Below, in pieces: positions 42,378-51,663 of a DNA stretch of 64,000 bases. Source of the DNA: Pseudonocardia alaniniphila (GTDB taxonomy: Bacteria > Actinomycetota > Actinomycetes > Mycobacteriales > Pseudonocardiaceae); assembly GCF_022524485.1 (NCBI RefSeq), contig NZ_JAKXMK010000035.1, forward strand, positions 1-64,000. The letters run 5' to 3'. The number at the start of each line of letters is the position of its first letter. Position 1 is the first letter of the stretch. The translations under genes were made by a program, and so were the position numbers. Below the pieces are notes generated by a model. That model was not told where the DNA came from and ran no database searches. It saw nothing but the letters and a program-made list of their open reading frames with translations.

Positions 42378-43883
42378 ATGACCGAGGTGCAGCGCGGCGC
42401 CGGTACCTACCCGCTCGGCGTCAGCCGACCCGAACTCGCAGTCCAGGACCTGCCGACACCCGAGGAGGTGTTCCAGGTCAAGCGGATCGGGTTCCGGCAG
42501 ATCGTCATGTTCGTGGTGGGTCCGAGCCTGATCGCGCTGGGCATCTCGATCGGCAGCGGCGAATGGCTGCTCGGCCCGCAGGCGGTGGGGCAGTACGGGT
42601 TCGTCGGCGTCGGCTGGGTGATCGTGGTGTCCGCCGTGTTGCAGACCTTCTACAACGTGGAGTGCGCCCGCTACGTCGTGGCCACCGGTGAGGCGCCCGT
42701 GGTCGGCTGGGGGCGGGTGCCGCCGGGGAAGATGCTGTGGATCCCGCTGTCCGTCTTCGTCGTGATCTTCGCCTTCATCGCGGGCGGATGGGCCGCCTCG
42801 GCGGGCCAGGGCCTCTTCGCACTCGTCAACGGCCGCGTCGCGGATGCGTCGGAGGTGCAGCAGACGCGGTGGTACGCCATCGGCCTGCTCATCGTGGTCT
42901 TCCTGATCACCGCGGCCGCCCGCCGGATCAGCAGGGCGCTCGAGCTGAGCAACTGGGTGATGGTGGGCTTCATCCTGGTCGCGCTCGTCGTGGTCGACCT
43001 CATCGTCGTGCCGTGGAGCGTGTGGTGGGAGGGCATCCGCGGGTTCGTCACCCCTGCCGCGCCACCCGCGGGAATCACCGCCACTCAGCTCGGGGCCCTG
43101 GCCGGGTTCACCGCGCTGGCGTCGGGACTGAACTGGTACGTGATGGGCCACTACCGCGACAAGGGCTACGGCATGGGCCACCGCACCGGCTACATCGCCG
43201 GGATGCGCAGCAGCCGTCGTGAGCTGAGCTCGGTCGGCGTCACCTTCCCCGACGACGAGCGCAACGCGGGCCGGTGGCGGCGCTGGTACCGCTACCTCAT
43301 GGTGGACATGTGGGGCGTGTTCTTCGTGGGAGCGATGCTGGGCATGCTGCTCCCGACGGTGTTGATGGCCCAGGCCGTGGCGATCTCGGGCGAGCAGCCG
43401 ACCACCGCCAACGTGCCCACGTTCGTGGCGAGCGCGCTGCAGCCGGAGTACGGCTCCGGAATGTTCTACCTGCTGCTCCTGATGGGCGTGCTCGTCCTGT
43501 TCTCCACGCAGCTCGGGATCTTCGAGGGCATGGTGCGGGTGGTCACCGACGCCGCGCCGACGCTCAGCCCGCGCCTGCGCGAGCTCGTCGAGGGCGACCC
43601 TCGGCGCTTCTACTACCCGTTCATGATCGTGCTGCTGGTCGCGATCTCGGTGATCCTGCACCTCGCGGTGCCGGTGGCGCTCGTCCAGTTCTCGGCGAAC
43701 ATGTCGAATCTCGGCGCGTTGATCTTCCCGTTCATGCTGATCTACCTCAACAGCAGGCTCCCGAAGGTGGCCCGGCCGCGGCCGTGGCACTACGTGATCC
43801 TGCTGCTGAACTTCCTGTTCTTCGGGTTCTTCTTCGTCAACTTCGTTGCGGACGCGTTCGGCGACCCGCTGATCACGTTCTGA
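42378..43883 (+). CDS. Nramp-related divalent-metal transporter
   Basis: A 501-residue protein with about eleven membrane helices, related to the Nramp/MntH superfamily. In the first helix the canonical DPGN metal-binding motif is replaced by GSGEW (LIALGISIGSGEWLLGP), so this is a divergent subgroup whose ion is uncertain. ATG 42378 follows GGGGAC; earlier in-frame starts exist (ATG 42366). It diverges from the ABC exporter. Confidence 0.8.
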   Translation: MTEVQRGAGTYPLGVSRPELAVQDLPTPEEVFQVKRIGFRQIVMFVVGPSLIALGISIGSGEWLLGPQAVGQYGFVGVGWVIVVSAVLQTFYNVECARYVVATGEAPVVGWGRVPPGKMLWIPLSVFVVIFAFIAGGWAASAGQGLFALVNGRVADASEVQQTRWYAIGLLIVVFLITAAARRISRALELSNWVMVGFILVALVVVDLIVVPWSVWWEGIRGFVTPAAPPAGITATQLGALAGFTALASGLNWYVMGHYRDKGYGMGHRTGYIAGMRSSRRELSSVGVTFPDDERNAGRWRRWYRYLMVDMWGVFFVGAMLGMLLPTVLMAQAVAISGEQPTTANVPTFVASALQPEYGSGMFYLLLLMGVLVLFSTQLGIFEGMVRVVTDAAPTLSPRLRELVEGDPRRFYYPFMIVLLVAISVILHLAVPVALVQFSANMSNLGALIFPFMLIYLNSRLPKVARPRPWHYVILLLNFLFFGFFFVNFVADAFGDPLITF

Positions 43884-43928
43884 GCCTCGGAGGAAGCCTG
43901 CGGCAGTGCTCGCGCTCGTGAGGCGGGC

Positions 43929-44804
43929 TCAGTCGCCTGCGTCCGTCGACAGGAACGCGATGGCGTCACCGGCTACGAGGGGCATTTCCGGGTCGCGGGT
44001 GAGCCGGTCGCCGTTCAGGGCGGCGACGACGTGCCGGTCGAGCGCCAGCCCGACGGCGGCAGCGGCGGCGCCCAGCGTGGCCGCCTCCACCATGGTGGGC
44101 TCGTGCTTGCCGGCGGCGGCCAGCAGGCCGTAGTGCTGCACGGTGATCTCCGGGGCCGGCCGGGCCCGGGCGTCCCGATAGTGGTCGGGTTCGTTGACGT
44201 TGAGCACCGAGTCGAGTGCGGGATCCAGGGCGTGCAGCCGGGGGTCGGAGAGCAGGGCCGCGTCGTCGATCCGGCGCACGCGGCAGTGGTCGAACAGCTT
44301 CGTGAGCTTGAGCTGTCGGTGCGCCACCATCCCGGCCACGACGGGCGCGAGCGCCGTGCGATACGCGGTGGCGAGCGGCTGGCGGCGCCCGTGGACGTGC
44401 GGCAGCACGACGTCGACGTCGGCGTCGAGTGCGGCGAGCACCCGCCGGACGTACGCCGGATGCAGGAACGGCAGGTCGGTGGAGCAGGCGAACGCGACGA
44501 GTGCGCGGTCCGACAGGGCGGCGAGTCCGGTGGCGATGCCCTGCATCGGCCCGAGCCCCTCCACGGGGTCCTCGACGACCGCGACCCCGGCGGGCAGTTC
44601 GGGCAGGGGCTGGCCGGGCGCACGGACCACGACGACCGGCCCGTCGACCGTGCGGGCCAGCAGCGCGGCGGTGCGGCGCACCAATGTGGAGCCGTGCCAT
44701 TCGAGCGCGGCCTTCGGCTCACCCATCCGCGACGATCTACCGCCGACGAGCACGACTCCTGCAGCCGGACCGTCGCGGCCTGTGACGGCGCTGTCGGTGC
44801 TCAC
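43929..44804 (-). CDS. MobA-like nucleotidyltransferase fused to a MoaD/ThiS-like domain
   Basis: A 291-residue protein. Residues 1 to about 205 are a MobA-type NTP transferase (LVGGRSSRMGEPKAALEW, the TDLPFLHP Asp and GRRQPLATAYR), which attaches GMP to the molybdenum cofactor. About 210-291 follow the MoaD beta-grasp pattern (ITVQHYGLLAAAGK, VVAALNGDRLTRDPEMPL, AGDAIAFLS). The MoaD C-terminus normally ends in Gly-Gly, the thiocarboxylate site; here it ends AGD. The domain may therefore be regulatory or structural. GTG 44804 is the likely start, although the GGAGG upstream abuts it. Confidence 0.83.
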   Translation of the reverse strand: MSTDSAVTGRDGPAAGVVLVGGRSSRMGEPKAALEWHGSTLVRRTAALLARTVDGPVVVVRAPGQPLPELPAGVAVVEDPVEGLGPMQGIATGLAALSDRALVAFACSTDLPFLHPAYVRRVLAALDADVDVVLPHVHGRRQPLATAYRTALAPVVAGMVAHRQLKLTKLFDHCRVRRIDDAALLSDPRLHALDPALDSVLNVNEPDHYRDARARPAPEITVQHYGLLAAAGKHEPTMVEAATLGAAAAAVGLALDRHVVAALNGDRLTRDPEMPLVAGDAIAFLSTDAGD

Positions 44805-44934
44805 CTCCGGAATCGTAGGCGGTACGGCGTCAGGTGCAGATCTCCGATGTCTGAGAACCTTGTCCGCGGGTAAGGCTGGCGTGCCGGGCGGGACGACACG
44901 CAGCGGTGCCTCCGGACCGAGAAGAGGAGTCGTC

Positions 44935-46248
44935 GTGACCACCAGCGAGCGCCTGCGCCGGGGCCGCGGAACCGCGATCGGCGAGGGCCTGACCTGGGCT
45001 GCTCGCTGGAGTCTCCGGGTGATCCTGGTGGCAGCGGGCGCGTTCCTGATCTGGACCGTCATCGGTCTGCTGTGGTCGGTCATCTTCCCCGTGATCCTGG
45101 CGGTGATCATCACCACGGTGCTGTGGCCGCCCACGTCGTGGCTGCGCAAGCACGGATTCCCGCCTGCGCTGGCCTCGGCCACCGTGCTGCTCGCCGGGAT
45201 GGTCGTGCTGGCCGGACTCATCACGCTGATCGCCACGTCCGTAGCCGGCAGCGTTCCCGAGATCACGCGCAGCGCGTCCAGCGGTCTCACGGCGATCCAG
45301 CAGTGGCTGGCCGGACCACAGGTCGACTTCGCCCGGGGCGAGCTCGACGCGGTGCTGCAGAACATCACCACCCAGTTGCAGCAGAGCCTGTCGACGATCA
45401 CCACGGGCGTGCTCGCCGGGCTCGGGAGCGTGGCTTCCGGAGTGGTCACCGCCCTGCTCACGTTGGTGCTCGTCTTCCTGTTCCTCAAGGACGGGCCGCG
45501 CTTCCTGCCGTGGTTACTCGGGGTGGCAGGCGAGGGCGCGGGAAGTCACCTCGCCGAGGTGCTGCGGCGGGTCTGGAAGACCGTCTCGGACTTCATCCGC
45601 GTACAGGCGATCGTGGCGCTCGTCGACAGCGTCCTGATCGGGCTGGGACTGGTGATCCTCGGGGTCCCGCTGGCCGTCCCGCTCGCCGTGATCACGTTCA
45701 TCGGCGCGTTCATCCCGATCGTCGGCGCGATCGTGGCAGGCGCGCTCGGGGTGCTCGTGGCGCTGGTGAGCAACGGCTTCACCACGGCGCTCATCGTCCT
45801 GGCGATCATCGTCGCCGTGCAGCAGCTCGAGGGCAACGTGATGCAGCCGATCCTGCAGGGGCGCAGCCTCCGCCTGCACGCCGCGGTCGTGCTGCTCGCC
45901 GTCACCGCGGGCGGCACGCTGTTCGGGATCGCGGGAGCGTTCCTGTCCGTTCCGGTGGCCGCCGCGGGCGCCGTGGTGCTGCGCTACCTGAGCGAGCGGA
46001 TCGACGCCCGGGCGGGCGGCGAGACGGCCCCACGGGTGGATCCGCCGCTGGAGTCGCTGCAGGCGGTCCTCTCCGTGCCCAACGCGCCGTCGCCGGACGG
46101 CTCGGTGCCCGACCCGGACGCACCCGAGCCCGTCGGGCCGGCCACTCACATTCCTGACCCCGCCCCCGAGGACCAGGACGAATCGAACCGGGACGGGAGC
46201 CCCGAGGCCGACACGGATGCCGCGAAGCGGGACGACCCTCGCCACTGA
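44935..46248 (+). CDS. AI-2E family transporter (second copy)
   Basis: A 437-residue permease with the AI-2E/PerM pattern (PLAVPLAVITFIGAFIPIVG, MQPILQGRSLRLHAAVVLLA) and about eight helices, then an 80-residue Pro/Asp/Glu-rich cytoplasmic tail. GTG 44935 follows GAGGAG. It shares the domain but not the extensions of the copy at 35438-36769, so they are paralogues rather than a recent duplication. Confidence 0.9.
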   Translation: MTTSERLRRGRGTAIGEGLTWAARWSLRVILVAAGAFLIWTVIGLLWSVIFPVILAVIITTVLWPPTSWLRKHGFPPALASATVLLAGMVVLAGLITLIATSVAGSVPEITRSASSGLTAIQQWLAGPQVDFARGELDAVLQNITTQLQQSLSTITTGVLAGLGSVASGVVTALLTLVLVFLFLKDGPRFLPWLLGVAGEGAGSHLAEVLRRVWKTVSDFIRVQAIVALVDSVLIGLGLVILGVPLAVPLAVITFIGAFIPIVGAIVAGALGVLVALVSNGFTTALIVLAIIVAVQQLEGNVMQPILQGRSLRLHAAVVLLAVTAGGTLFGIAGAFLSVPVAAAGAVVLRYLSERIDARAGGETAPRVDPPLESLQAVLSVPNAPSPDGSVPDPDAPEPVGPATHIPDPAPEDQDESNRDGSPEADTDAAKRDDPRH

Positions 46249-46317
46249 GGCCACCACCCGTCCGTGTGCAACCCCGTCCGGGCCGGGGCGGAGTCGCGTG
46301 GGGCAGTATTTCTTCTC

Positions 46318-46809
<492 letters not shown>

Positions 46810-46822
46810 AGATCTCCCGTAG

Positions 46823-47641
46823 ATGCCGGAAGGCCACACCCTCCACCGGCTCGCCCGGCTCCACCGCCGCCGCTTCGCCGGCGCACCCGTCGCCGTGTCG
46901 AGCCCGCAGGGCCGCTTCGCCGCGAGCGCGGCGGCCATCGACGGCCACGTGCTGTTGCGGGCCGAGGCCCACGGCAAGCACCTGTTCCACCACTACGGTC
47001 CCGGGCTCGTCGTGCACGTCCACCTCGGGCTGTACGGGACGTTCAGCGACGAGCCCCTGCCCGTCGAGGCTCCGCGCGGGCTCGTCCGGATGCGGATGGC
47101 CGGGGCGACGCACTACGCCGATCTGCGCGGCCCAGCGGCCTGCGAACTGATCACGGCCGCCGAGGCCAAGGCCATCCGCGCCCGGCTCGGTGCCGACCCC
47201 CTGCGTCGCGACGCCGATCCGGACCGCGCCTGGGAACGGATCTCGCGCTCCCGTGCCCCGCTCGCCACGCTGCTGATGGACCAGTCGGTGATCGCCGGGG
47301 TCGGCAACGTCTACCGGGCCGAGGTCCTCTTCCGCCACGGGCTCGACCCCCAGCTACCCGGCCGCGCACTGGAGAAGCCACAGTGGGACGCGCTGTGGGC
47401 CGATCTGGTGGCTCTGATGCGCGACGGTGTGCGCCGCGGCCGGATCGACACGGTCGCCCCCGAGCACGATCCCCGGCGGATGGGCCGCGCCCCGCGCCAG
47501 GACCGCCACGGCGGCGAGGTGTACGCCTATCGCCGTGCCGGGCACCCCTGCCTCGTCTGCGGCACGCCGATCGCGCACGTCGAGCACGGTGCACGCAACC
47601 TGTTCTGGTGCCCGACCTGCCAGCCGGCAGCGACCGCCTGA
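46823..47641 (+). CDS. nei2: Fpg/Nei-family DNA glycosylase (Nei2-like)
   Basis: A 272-residue endonuclease VIII-type enzyme. After Met removal Pro2-Glu3 (MPEGHTLHRLA) form the active site. The helix-two-turn-helix region is MDQSVIAGVGNVYRAEVLF, and the C-terminal zinc finger is HPCLVCG with WCPTC. It removes oxidised pyrimidines and nicks the strand. It follows rpiB by 13 bases. Confidence 0.93.
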   Translation: MPEGHTLHRLARLHRRRFAGAPVAVSSPQGRFAASAAAIDGHVLLRAEAHGKHLFHHYGPGLVVHVHLGLYGTFSDEPLPVEAPRGLVRMRMAGATHYADLRGPAACELITAAEAKAIRARLGADPLRRDADPDRAWERISRSRAPLATLLMDQSVIAGVGNVYRAEVLFRHGLDPQLPGRALEKPQWDALWADLVALMRDGVRRGRIDTVAPEHDPRRMGRAPRQDRHGGEVYAYRRAGHPCLVCGTPIAHVEHGARNLFWCPTCQPAATA

Positions 47642-47664
47642 CGATCACGTCCCCGGCCCGGCAG

Positions 47665-47729
47665 CCGCGACATGGACACGTGTCGCTGACCCACCTGCCC
47701 CCGTTCCGCGATGTGTGTCCATGTCGCGG
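47665..47729. terminator. Bidirectional terminator between nei2 and the esterase
   Basis: A perfect 15-bp stem (47665-47679 with 47715-47729) closes a 35-base loop between two convergent stops. Confidence 0.8.
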
Positions 47730-47738
47730 GGTCACCGG

Positions 47739-48440
47739 CTACGTGACGAGGAGGGCTGCCAGTTCCGACGGCGCCGTGACCATCGCGTCGTGGCCGGTGT
47801 CGATCGTGTCGAGCCGCCACTTCGGGTCGTCGGCCGCGGCGGCCGCGAACCCGGCGAAACTGTCATGTCCCGGCTTCACGGTGCAGTGGATGAAGCGATG
47901 GGGCAGGTCGGGCACCGGGTCGTGCGGGAGCGGCTCCGACAGACCGCCGATGGGGTGCGGGCGCAGCCGGGGTCGCACCCACGCACGGTCGGCCGGGTCG
48001 GTGACCGCCCAGCTGTCGAGCGCCGTGTCCCAGTCGTGCACGATCCGCCCGAGGTCGTCGACCATGTCGAGGAAGTACTCGCGGCGCCCCGCCGACATCG
48101 TGTCCAGGACCGACCGGCCCGGCTCCGGCACGAAAGCGTCGAGGTGCACGACCTCGCGGAGGCGATCGGCGCACCGCTGGGCCACGCCCCGGACCACCGC
48201 CCCACCCGCGCTGTGCCCGACGAGCACGACGTCCCTCAGGTCGTCGAGCTCCAGGACCGCGACGACGTCCTGCACGTGCGTGCCGAGGCCGATCGACGGG
48301 GTGGCGAGGTGGGCCCGGTCGCCCACCCTCGTCAGTGTCGGCGTGTGCACGTCGTGGCCATGCTCGAGCAGGAGCGGGGTGACACGCCGCCAGCACCAGC
48401 CGCCGTGCCAGCCACCGTGGACGAGGACGAACGTGGTCAT
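47739..48440 (-). CDS. Alpha/beta hydrolase (methyl/salicylate-esterase-like)
   Basis: A 233-residue hydrolase of the MES/HNL-like group: TFVLVHGGWHGGWCWRR oxyanion region, nucleophile in VLVGHSAGGAV, and the His in DTGHDAMVT. Such enzymes cleave small esters. Its ATG overlaps the stop of the cytochrome P450 (ATGA), so the two are translated together and may act on the same compound. Confidence 0.88.
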   Translation of the reverse strand: MTTFVLVHGGWHGGWCWRRVTPLLLEHGHDVHTPTLTRVGDRAHLATPSIGLGTHVQDVVAVLELDDLRDVVLVGHSAGGAVVRGVAQRCADRLREVVHLDAFVPEPGRSVLDTMSAGRREYFLDMVDDLGRIVHDWDTALDSWAVTDPADRAWVRPRLRPHPIGGLSEPLPHDPVPDLPHRFIHCTVKPGHDSFAGFAAAAADDPKWRLDTIDTGHDAMVTAPSELAALLVT

Positions 48441-49693
48441 GAGCGGAGCCGGTCGGCCGACGGCGAGGTGGCCTGCGAATGTCCGCCCGTGATTACCGGA
48501 AGCGTGGTCAGTCCGTTCACCAGCAGCGCGGGGCTGCGGGCGGGGTCGGCATCGGGCTCGGCGAGATGCAGGTCAGGGAACCGGGCGAGCAGTGAGCCGA
48601 TCGCGATGCGGGCTTCCAGCCGGGCGAGGGGTGCGCCGAGGCAGTGGTGGATGCCGTGGCCGAACCCGATGTGCTGGGCTGCGTCCGCACGACCGATGTC
48701 GAACTCGGTGGGACGTTCGAACCGGGCGGGGTCGTGGTTGGCGCTGAAGAGCACCGGGATCACCACCTCACCGGCGGGGATCGTGACGCCGGCGAGTTCG
48801 ACGGGTGCCGTGGTGACGGACGGGATGGCCACCTGCACCGGCGCGTCGTACCGGAGCATCTCCTCGATCGCGGCGGGCAGCCGCGCCGGCTCGGCGCGGA
48901 GCAACTGGAGCTGGGCGGGATGCATCAGCAGCGCGTACGTGCCGAGCACGATCAGGTTGGCCGTGGTCTCGAACCCGGCGAGGAGCAGCAGATTGACCAT
49001 GGACGTGAGCTCGTCCTCGGTGAGCCGGTCGCTCCCGTCCCGCACCGCGATGAGATCGGACAGGAGGTCGTCGGCCGGCTCGGCACGCCTCTCCGCGATC
49101 AGTTGGCGGACGTACGTGACGAGGTGCTCAGCGGCGTCGACGTAGACGTCCGCCGGGTACACCGACCCGTTGATGGCGATCGTCGTCCACGTGCGGAAGT
49201 CGTCGCGCATATCGGCGGGTATGCCGAGCATCTCGGCGATGACGGCGATCGGCAGCGGGTAGCCGAACGCCGCCACGAGATCCACCGGCGAGCCATCGGC
49301 TCCGGCGGCCTCGACGTCGTCGATCAGTGCATCGGTGATCGCCTGGATCCGTGGCGCAAGGGTGTCGACCCTGCGGCGGGTGAACGCCGCGGACACCAGA
49401 CGCCGCAGGCGGGTGTGGTCGGGCGGGTTCCTCATGAGCATGTGCGAGTCCCGTGCCGCGCCGAGCTCGGCCGGGACCTCGTCGAGATGCGGGCCGTCGA
49501 GATGCGGCTTGACGACGTGGGGGTGGGTCAGCAGCTCACGGGCCTCGGCGTGGCCGGTGATCAGCCACACCCGCACGCCCGTGAACAGCACCGTCTGCTG
49601 TACCGGCCCCGACGCCGCCAGCTCGGCGTAGGCCGCCCTCCGTGCCGACGTACTGGTCTCCGTGAAGGGTGACGGACCCGCCCCGACGATCAT
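48437..49693 (-). CDS. Cytochrome P450 (CYP107-like), coupled to an esterase
   Basis: A 418-residue bacterial class I P450. The heme Cys is in FGHGIHHCLGAPLAR, the oxygen-activating I-helix reads LLAGFETTAN, and the ExxR pair and PERF-type region are present. It needs a ferredoxin partner, not found nearby. ATG 49693 is used. A role in secondary metabolism or degradation together with the following esterase is inferred from the four-base overlap. Confidence 0.93.
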   Translation of the reverse strand: MIVGAGPSPFTETSTSARRAAYAELAASGPVQQTVLFTGVRVWLITGHAEARELLTHPHVVKPHLDGPHLDEVPAELGAARDSHMLMRNPPDHTRLRRLVSAAFTRRRVDTLAPRIQAITDALIDDVEAAGADGSPVDLVAAFGYPLPIAVIAEMLGIPADMRDDFRTWTTIAINGSVYPADVYVDAAEHLVTYVRQLIAERRAEPADDLLSDLIAVRDGSDRLTEDELTSMVNLLLLAGFETTANLIVLGTYALLMHPAQLQLLRAEPARLPAAIEEMLRYDAPVQVAIPSVTTAPVELAGVTIPAGEVVIPVLFSANHDPARFERPTEFDIGRADAAQHIGFGHGIHHCLGAPLARLEARIAIGSLLARFPDLHLAEPDADPARSPALLVNGLTTLPVITGGHSQATSPSADRLRS

Positions 49694-49767
49694 CGTCCAA
49701 CCGTACGGGAGCCCGGTGCCGAGCGGCGGTGCCTGGCCCGCGCCCGGTGCGGCCCGTGAGGCAGGCG

Positions 49768-50544
49768 TCAGAAGTCGCCGAATCCTCCGCCGAAGTCGCC
49801 TCCGCCGAAGTCGCCGCCGAAGTCCCCGCCCCCGAAGTCGCCGGGGTCGCCCGCTCCCGGGTCGCCGCCGTCGAAGCCGCCGTCGGTGCCCATGTCGCCC
49901 TGGGCGGCGCCGTCGGCGAACCCGTCGGCGTAGGCCACCCCGGACATGCCCGAGAACAACGAGGTGAAGAGCAGGGCCGAGCCCAGCCCCCACGCCCCGG
50001 CCACCAGTGCCGGGCGCCACCACGGCTCGGAGTACCAGCCGCGAGGAACCGGCCGTCCGGCGACCATTCCGCCGGGGTAGTAGTGCCGGTTGCGCTCGGA
50101 AGCCTCCGGGGAAGCGCTGTAGGAGTGGCCCTCGACGTCGACGTTCCGGTCCTCGGTGACGGCACCGGCGCGCTGCTGCCCGGGCAGCGGGGGCAGGTCG
50201 GGCCCCGGGTCGATGCCCATCGCGGTGCGGGCCGCGCGCACGTAGTAGAGGCCTTCGTACGCCGTCTCGGTGACGTGTCGGGCCTGGGCGTTGGTCTTGG
50301 CCTGGTCGAGTTGCGAACCCGCGGCGTTGTACCGCTCGGCGGCATCGGCGAGCGCCTGCTTCGACGCCTCGTCGGTGCCGACCAGATTCAGCACCTGGCC
50401 GCCCAGCCGCTCGACCCAGCGCCGCGCCTCGGACTTCGCGTCCTCCAGCTCACGCTCGCGCGTGGCCGCGCGCTGGCGGATGAGCCAGACAGCGCCGGCA
50501 ACTATCAGTACCAGGACGACCACGGTGAGTATCGTGCCCGCCAT
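49768..50544 (-). CDS. Membrane-anchored protein with coiled-coil and Gly/Asp/Phe-rich tail
   Basis: A 258-residue protein with an N-terminal membrane helix (about 3-23), a charged helical region (about 25-100), a second hydrophobic segment (WRPALVAGAWGLGSALLFTS) and a 50-residue low-complexity tail of GGGDFGG repeats. It resembles actinobacterial proteins annotated as DUF1542, though I am unsure of that label. The repeat tail may be membrane-proximal and flexible. No partner is evident. Confidence 0.65.
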   Translation of the reverse strand: MAGTILTVVVLVLIVAGAVWLIRQRAATRERELEDAKSEARRWVERLGGQVLNLVGTDEASKQALADAAERYNAAGSQLDQAKTNAQARHVTETAYEGLYYVRAARTAMGIDPGPDLPPLPGQQRAGAVTEDRNVDVEGHSYSASPEASERNRHYYPGGMVAGRPVPRGWYSEPWWRPALVAGAWGLGSALLFTSLFSGMSGVAYADGFADGAAQGDMGTDGGFDGGDPGAGDPGDFGGGDFGGDFGGGDFGGGFGDF

Positions 50545-50620
50545 TCCCCACCACTCCCTCGCAAACAGTCAACTTGGACAACGCGGGTAGCCAAGCCATC
50601 GTTCCCCTAGGCTCCCACTT

Positions 50621-51400
50621 GTGGGCGATCCCAAGGCGATCGAATGCTGGATGACCGACATGGACGGGGTGCTCGTCCACGAGGGCAGGCTGATCCCCGG
50701 AGCCGACGCTTTCGTCTCGCGGCTGCGCGAGGTGGGCAAACCGTTCCTCGTGCTCACCAACAACTCCATCTATACCCCGCGCGACCTGCAGTTCCGGCTC
50801 CGGTCGAGCGGAATCGACCTGCCGGTGGAGTCGATCTGGACCTCCGCGCTGGCCACCGCCACCTTTCTCGACGACCAGCGGCCGCAGGGCAGCGCCTATG
50901 TGGTGGGGGAGGCAGGGCTCACCACCGCGCTGCACGAGATCGGTTACGTGCTCACCGACAATTCACCCGACTACGTGGTGCTCGGTGAGACCCGCACGTA
51001 CAGCTTCGAGGCGGTCACCACGGCGATCCGGCTGATCCGGTCGGGCGCCCGGTTCGTGGCCACCAACCCCGACGCCACCGGGCCCTCCAGCGACGGCGTG
51101 CTCCCGGCAACCGGCGCGGTGGCCGCCCTCATCAGCCGCGCCACGGGGGTCAGCCCGTACTTCATCGGCAAGCCGAACCCGTTGATGATGCGGGCCGCGC
51201 TCAACCGGGTGCAGGCCCACTCCGAGACCACCGTGATGGTCGGCGACCGGATGGACACCGACATCGTCGCGGGGCTGGAGGCGGGAATGCGCACTGTTCT
51301 CGTGCTCACCGGGATCATGCAGGCCGACGAGATCGACCGATTCCCCTACCGGCCGTACCGGGTGGTGCCCTCCATCGCCGATCTCGTCGACGAGATCTGA
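50621..51400 (+). CDS. HAD-superfamily IIA phosphatase (NagD-like)
   Basis: A 259-residue NagD-type phosphatase. Motif I is DMDGVLVHEG, motif II VLTNNS, motif III KPNP and motif IV VGDRMDTDI, with a C2 cap between II and III. It should dephosphorylate a small phosphate ester such as a nucleotide or sugar phosphate. TAGGCT lies seven bases before GTG, so it is probably leaderless. Confidence 0.93.
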   Translation: MGDPKAIECWMTDMDGVLVHEGRLIPGADAFVSRLREVGKPFLVLTNNSIYTPRDLQFRLRSSGIDLPVESIWTSALATATFLDDQRPQGSAYVVGEAGLTTALHEIGYVLTDNSPDYVVLGETRTYSFEAVTTAIRLIRSGARFVATNPDATGPSSDGVLPATGAVAALISRATGVSPYFIGKPNPLMMRAALNRVQAHSETTVMVGDRMDTDIVAGLEAGMRTVLVLTGIMQADEIDRFPYRPYRVVPSIADLVDEI

Positions 51401-51490
51401 ACCACTGGAGCGGTCACACGGCGCAGGTCGGTGCCCCGCGAAGGGCCGAGCCCCGGAAAATGACAGCCGTGTGATTTAGCATCGGGCTCC

Positions 51491-51643
51491 ATGGACATCA
51501 CGATCACCACCAGCTGGTGGAGCTGCCCGGGCTGCAGCGTGGAGGTGGAACTGCCGGACACGGCGGTGTCCGGCTGCCTGGTTCCCTGCCCCGACTGCGG
51601 CGATGCGATGACCGAGCAGTGGCAGTGGGACACCGCCGCCTGA
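51491..51643 (+). CDS. 50-residue zinc-ribbon protein
   Basis: A short frame begins at ATG 51491 and encodes 50 residues with CPGC near residue 12 and CPDC near 33, a rubredoxin/zinc-ribbon spacing for one metal. The start is MDITITTSWWSC and the end is Trp/Asp-rich. A TAGCAT -10 box (51477-51482) lies eight bases upstream, and there is no ribosome-binding site, consistent with a leaderless mRNA. I know no function. Codon third positions are GC-rich as in neighbouring genes. Confidence 0.75.
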   Translation: MDITITTSWWSCPGCSVEVELPDTAVSGCLVPCPDCGDAMTEQWQWDTAA

Positions 51644-51663
51644 TCGAGCCCGGCAGCGGCAGC

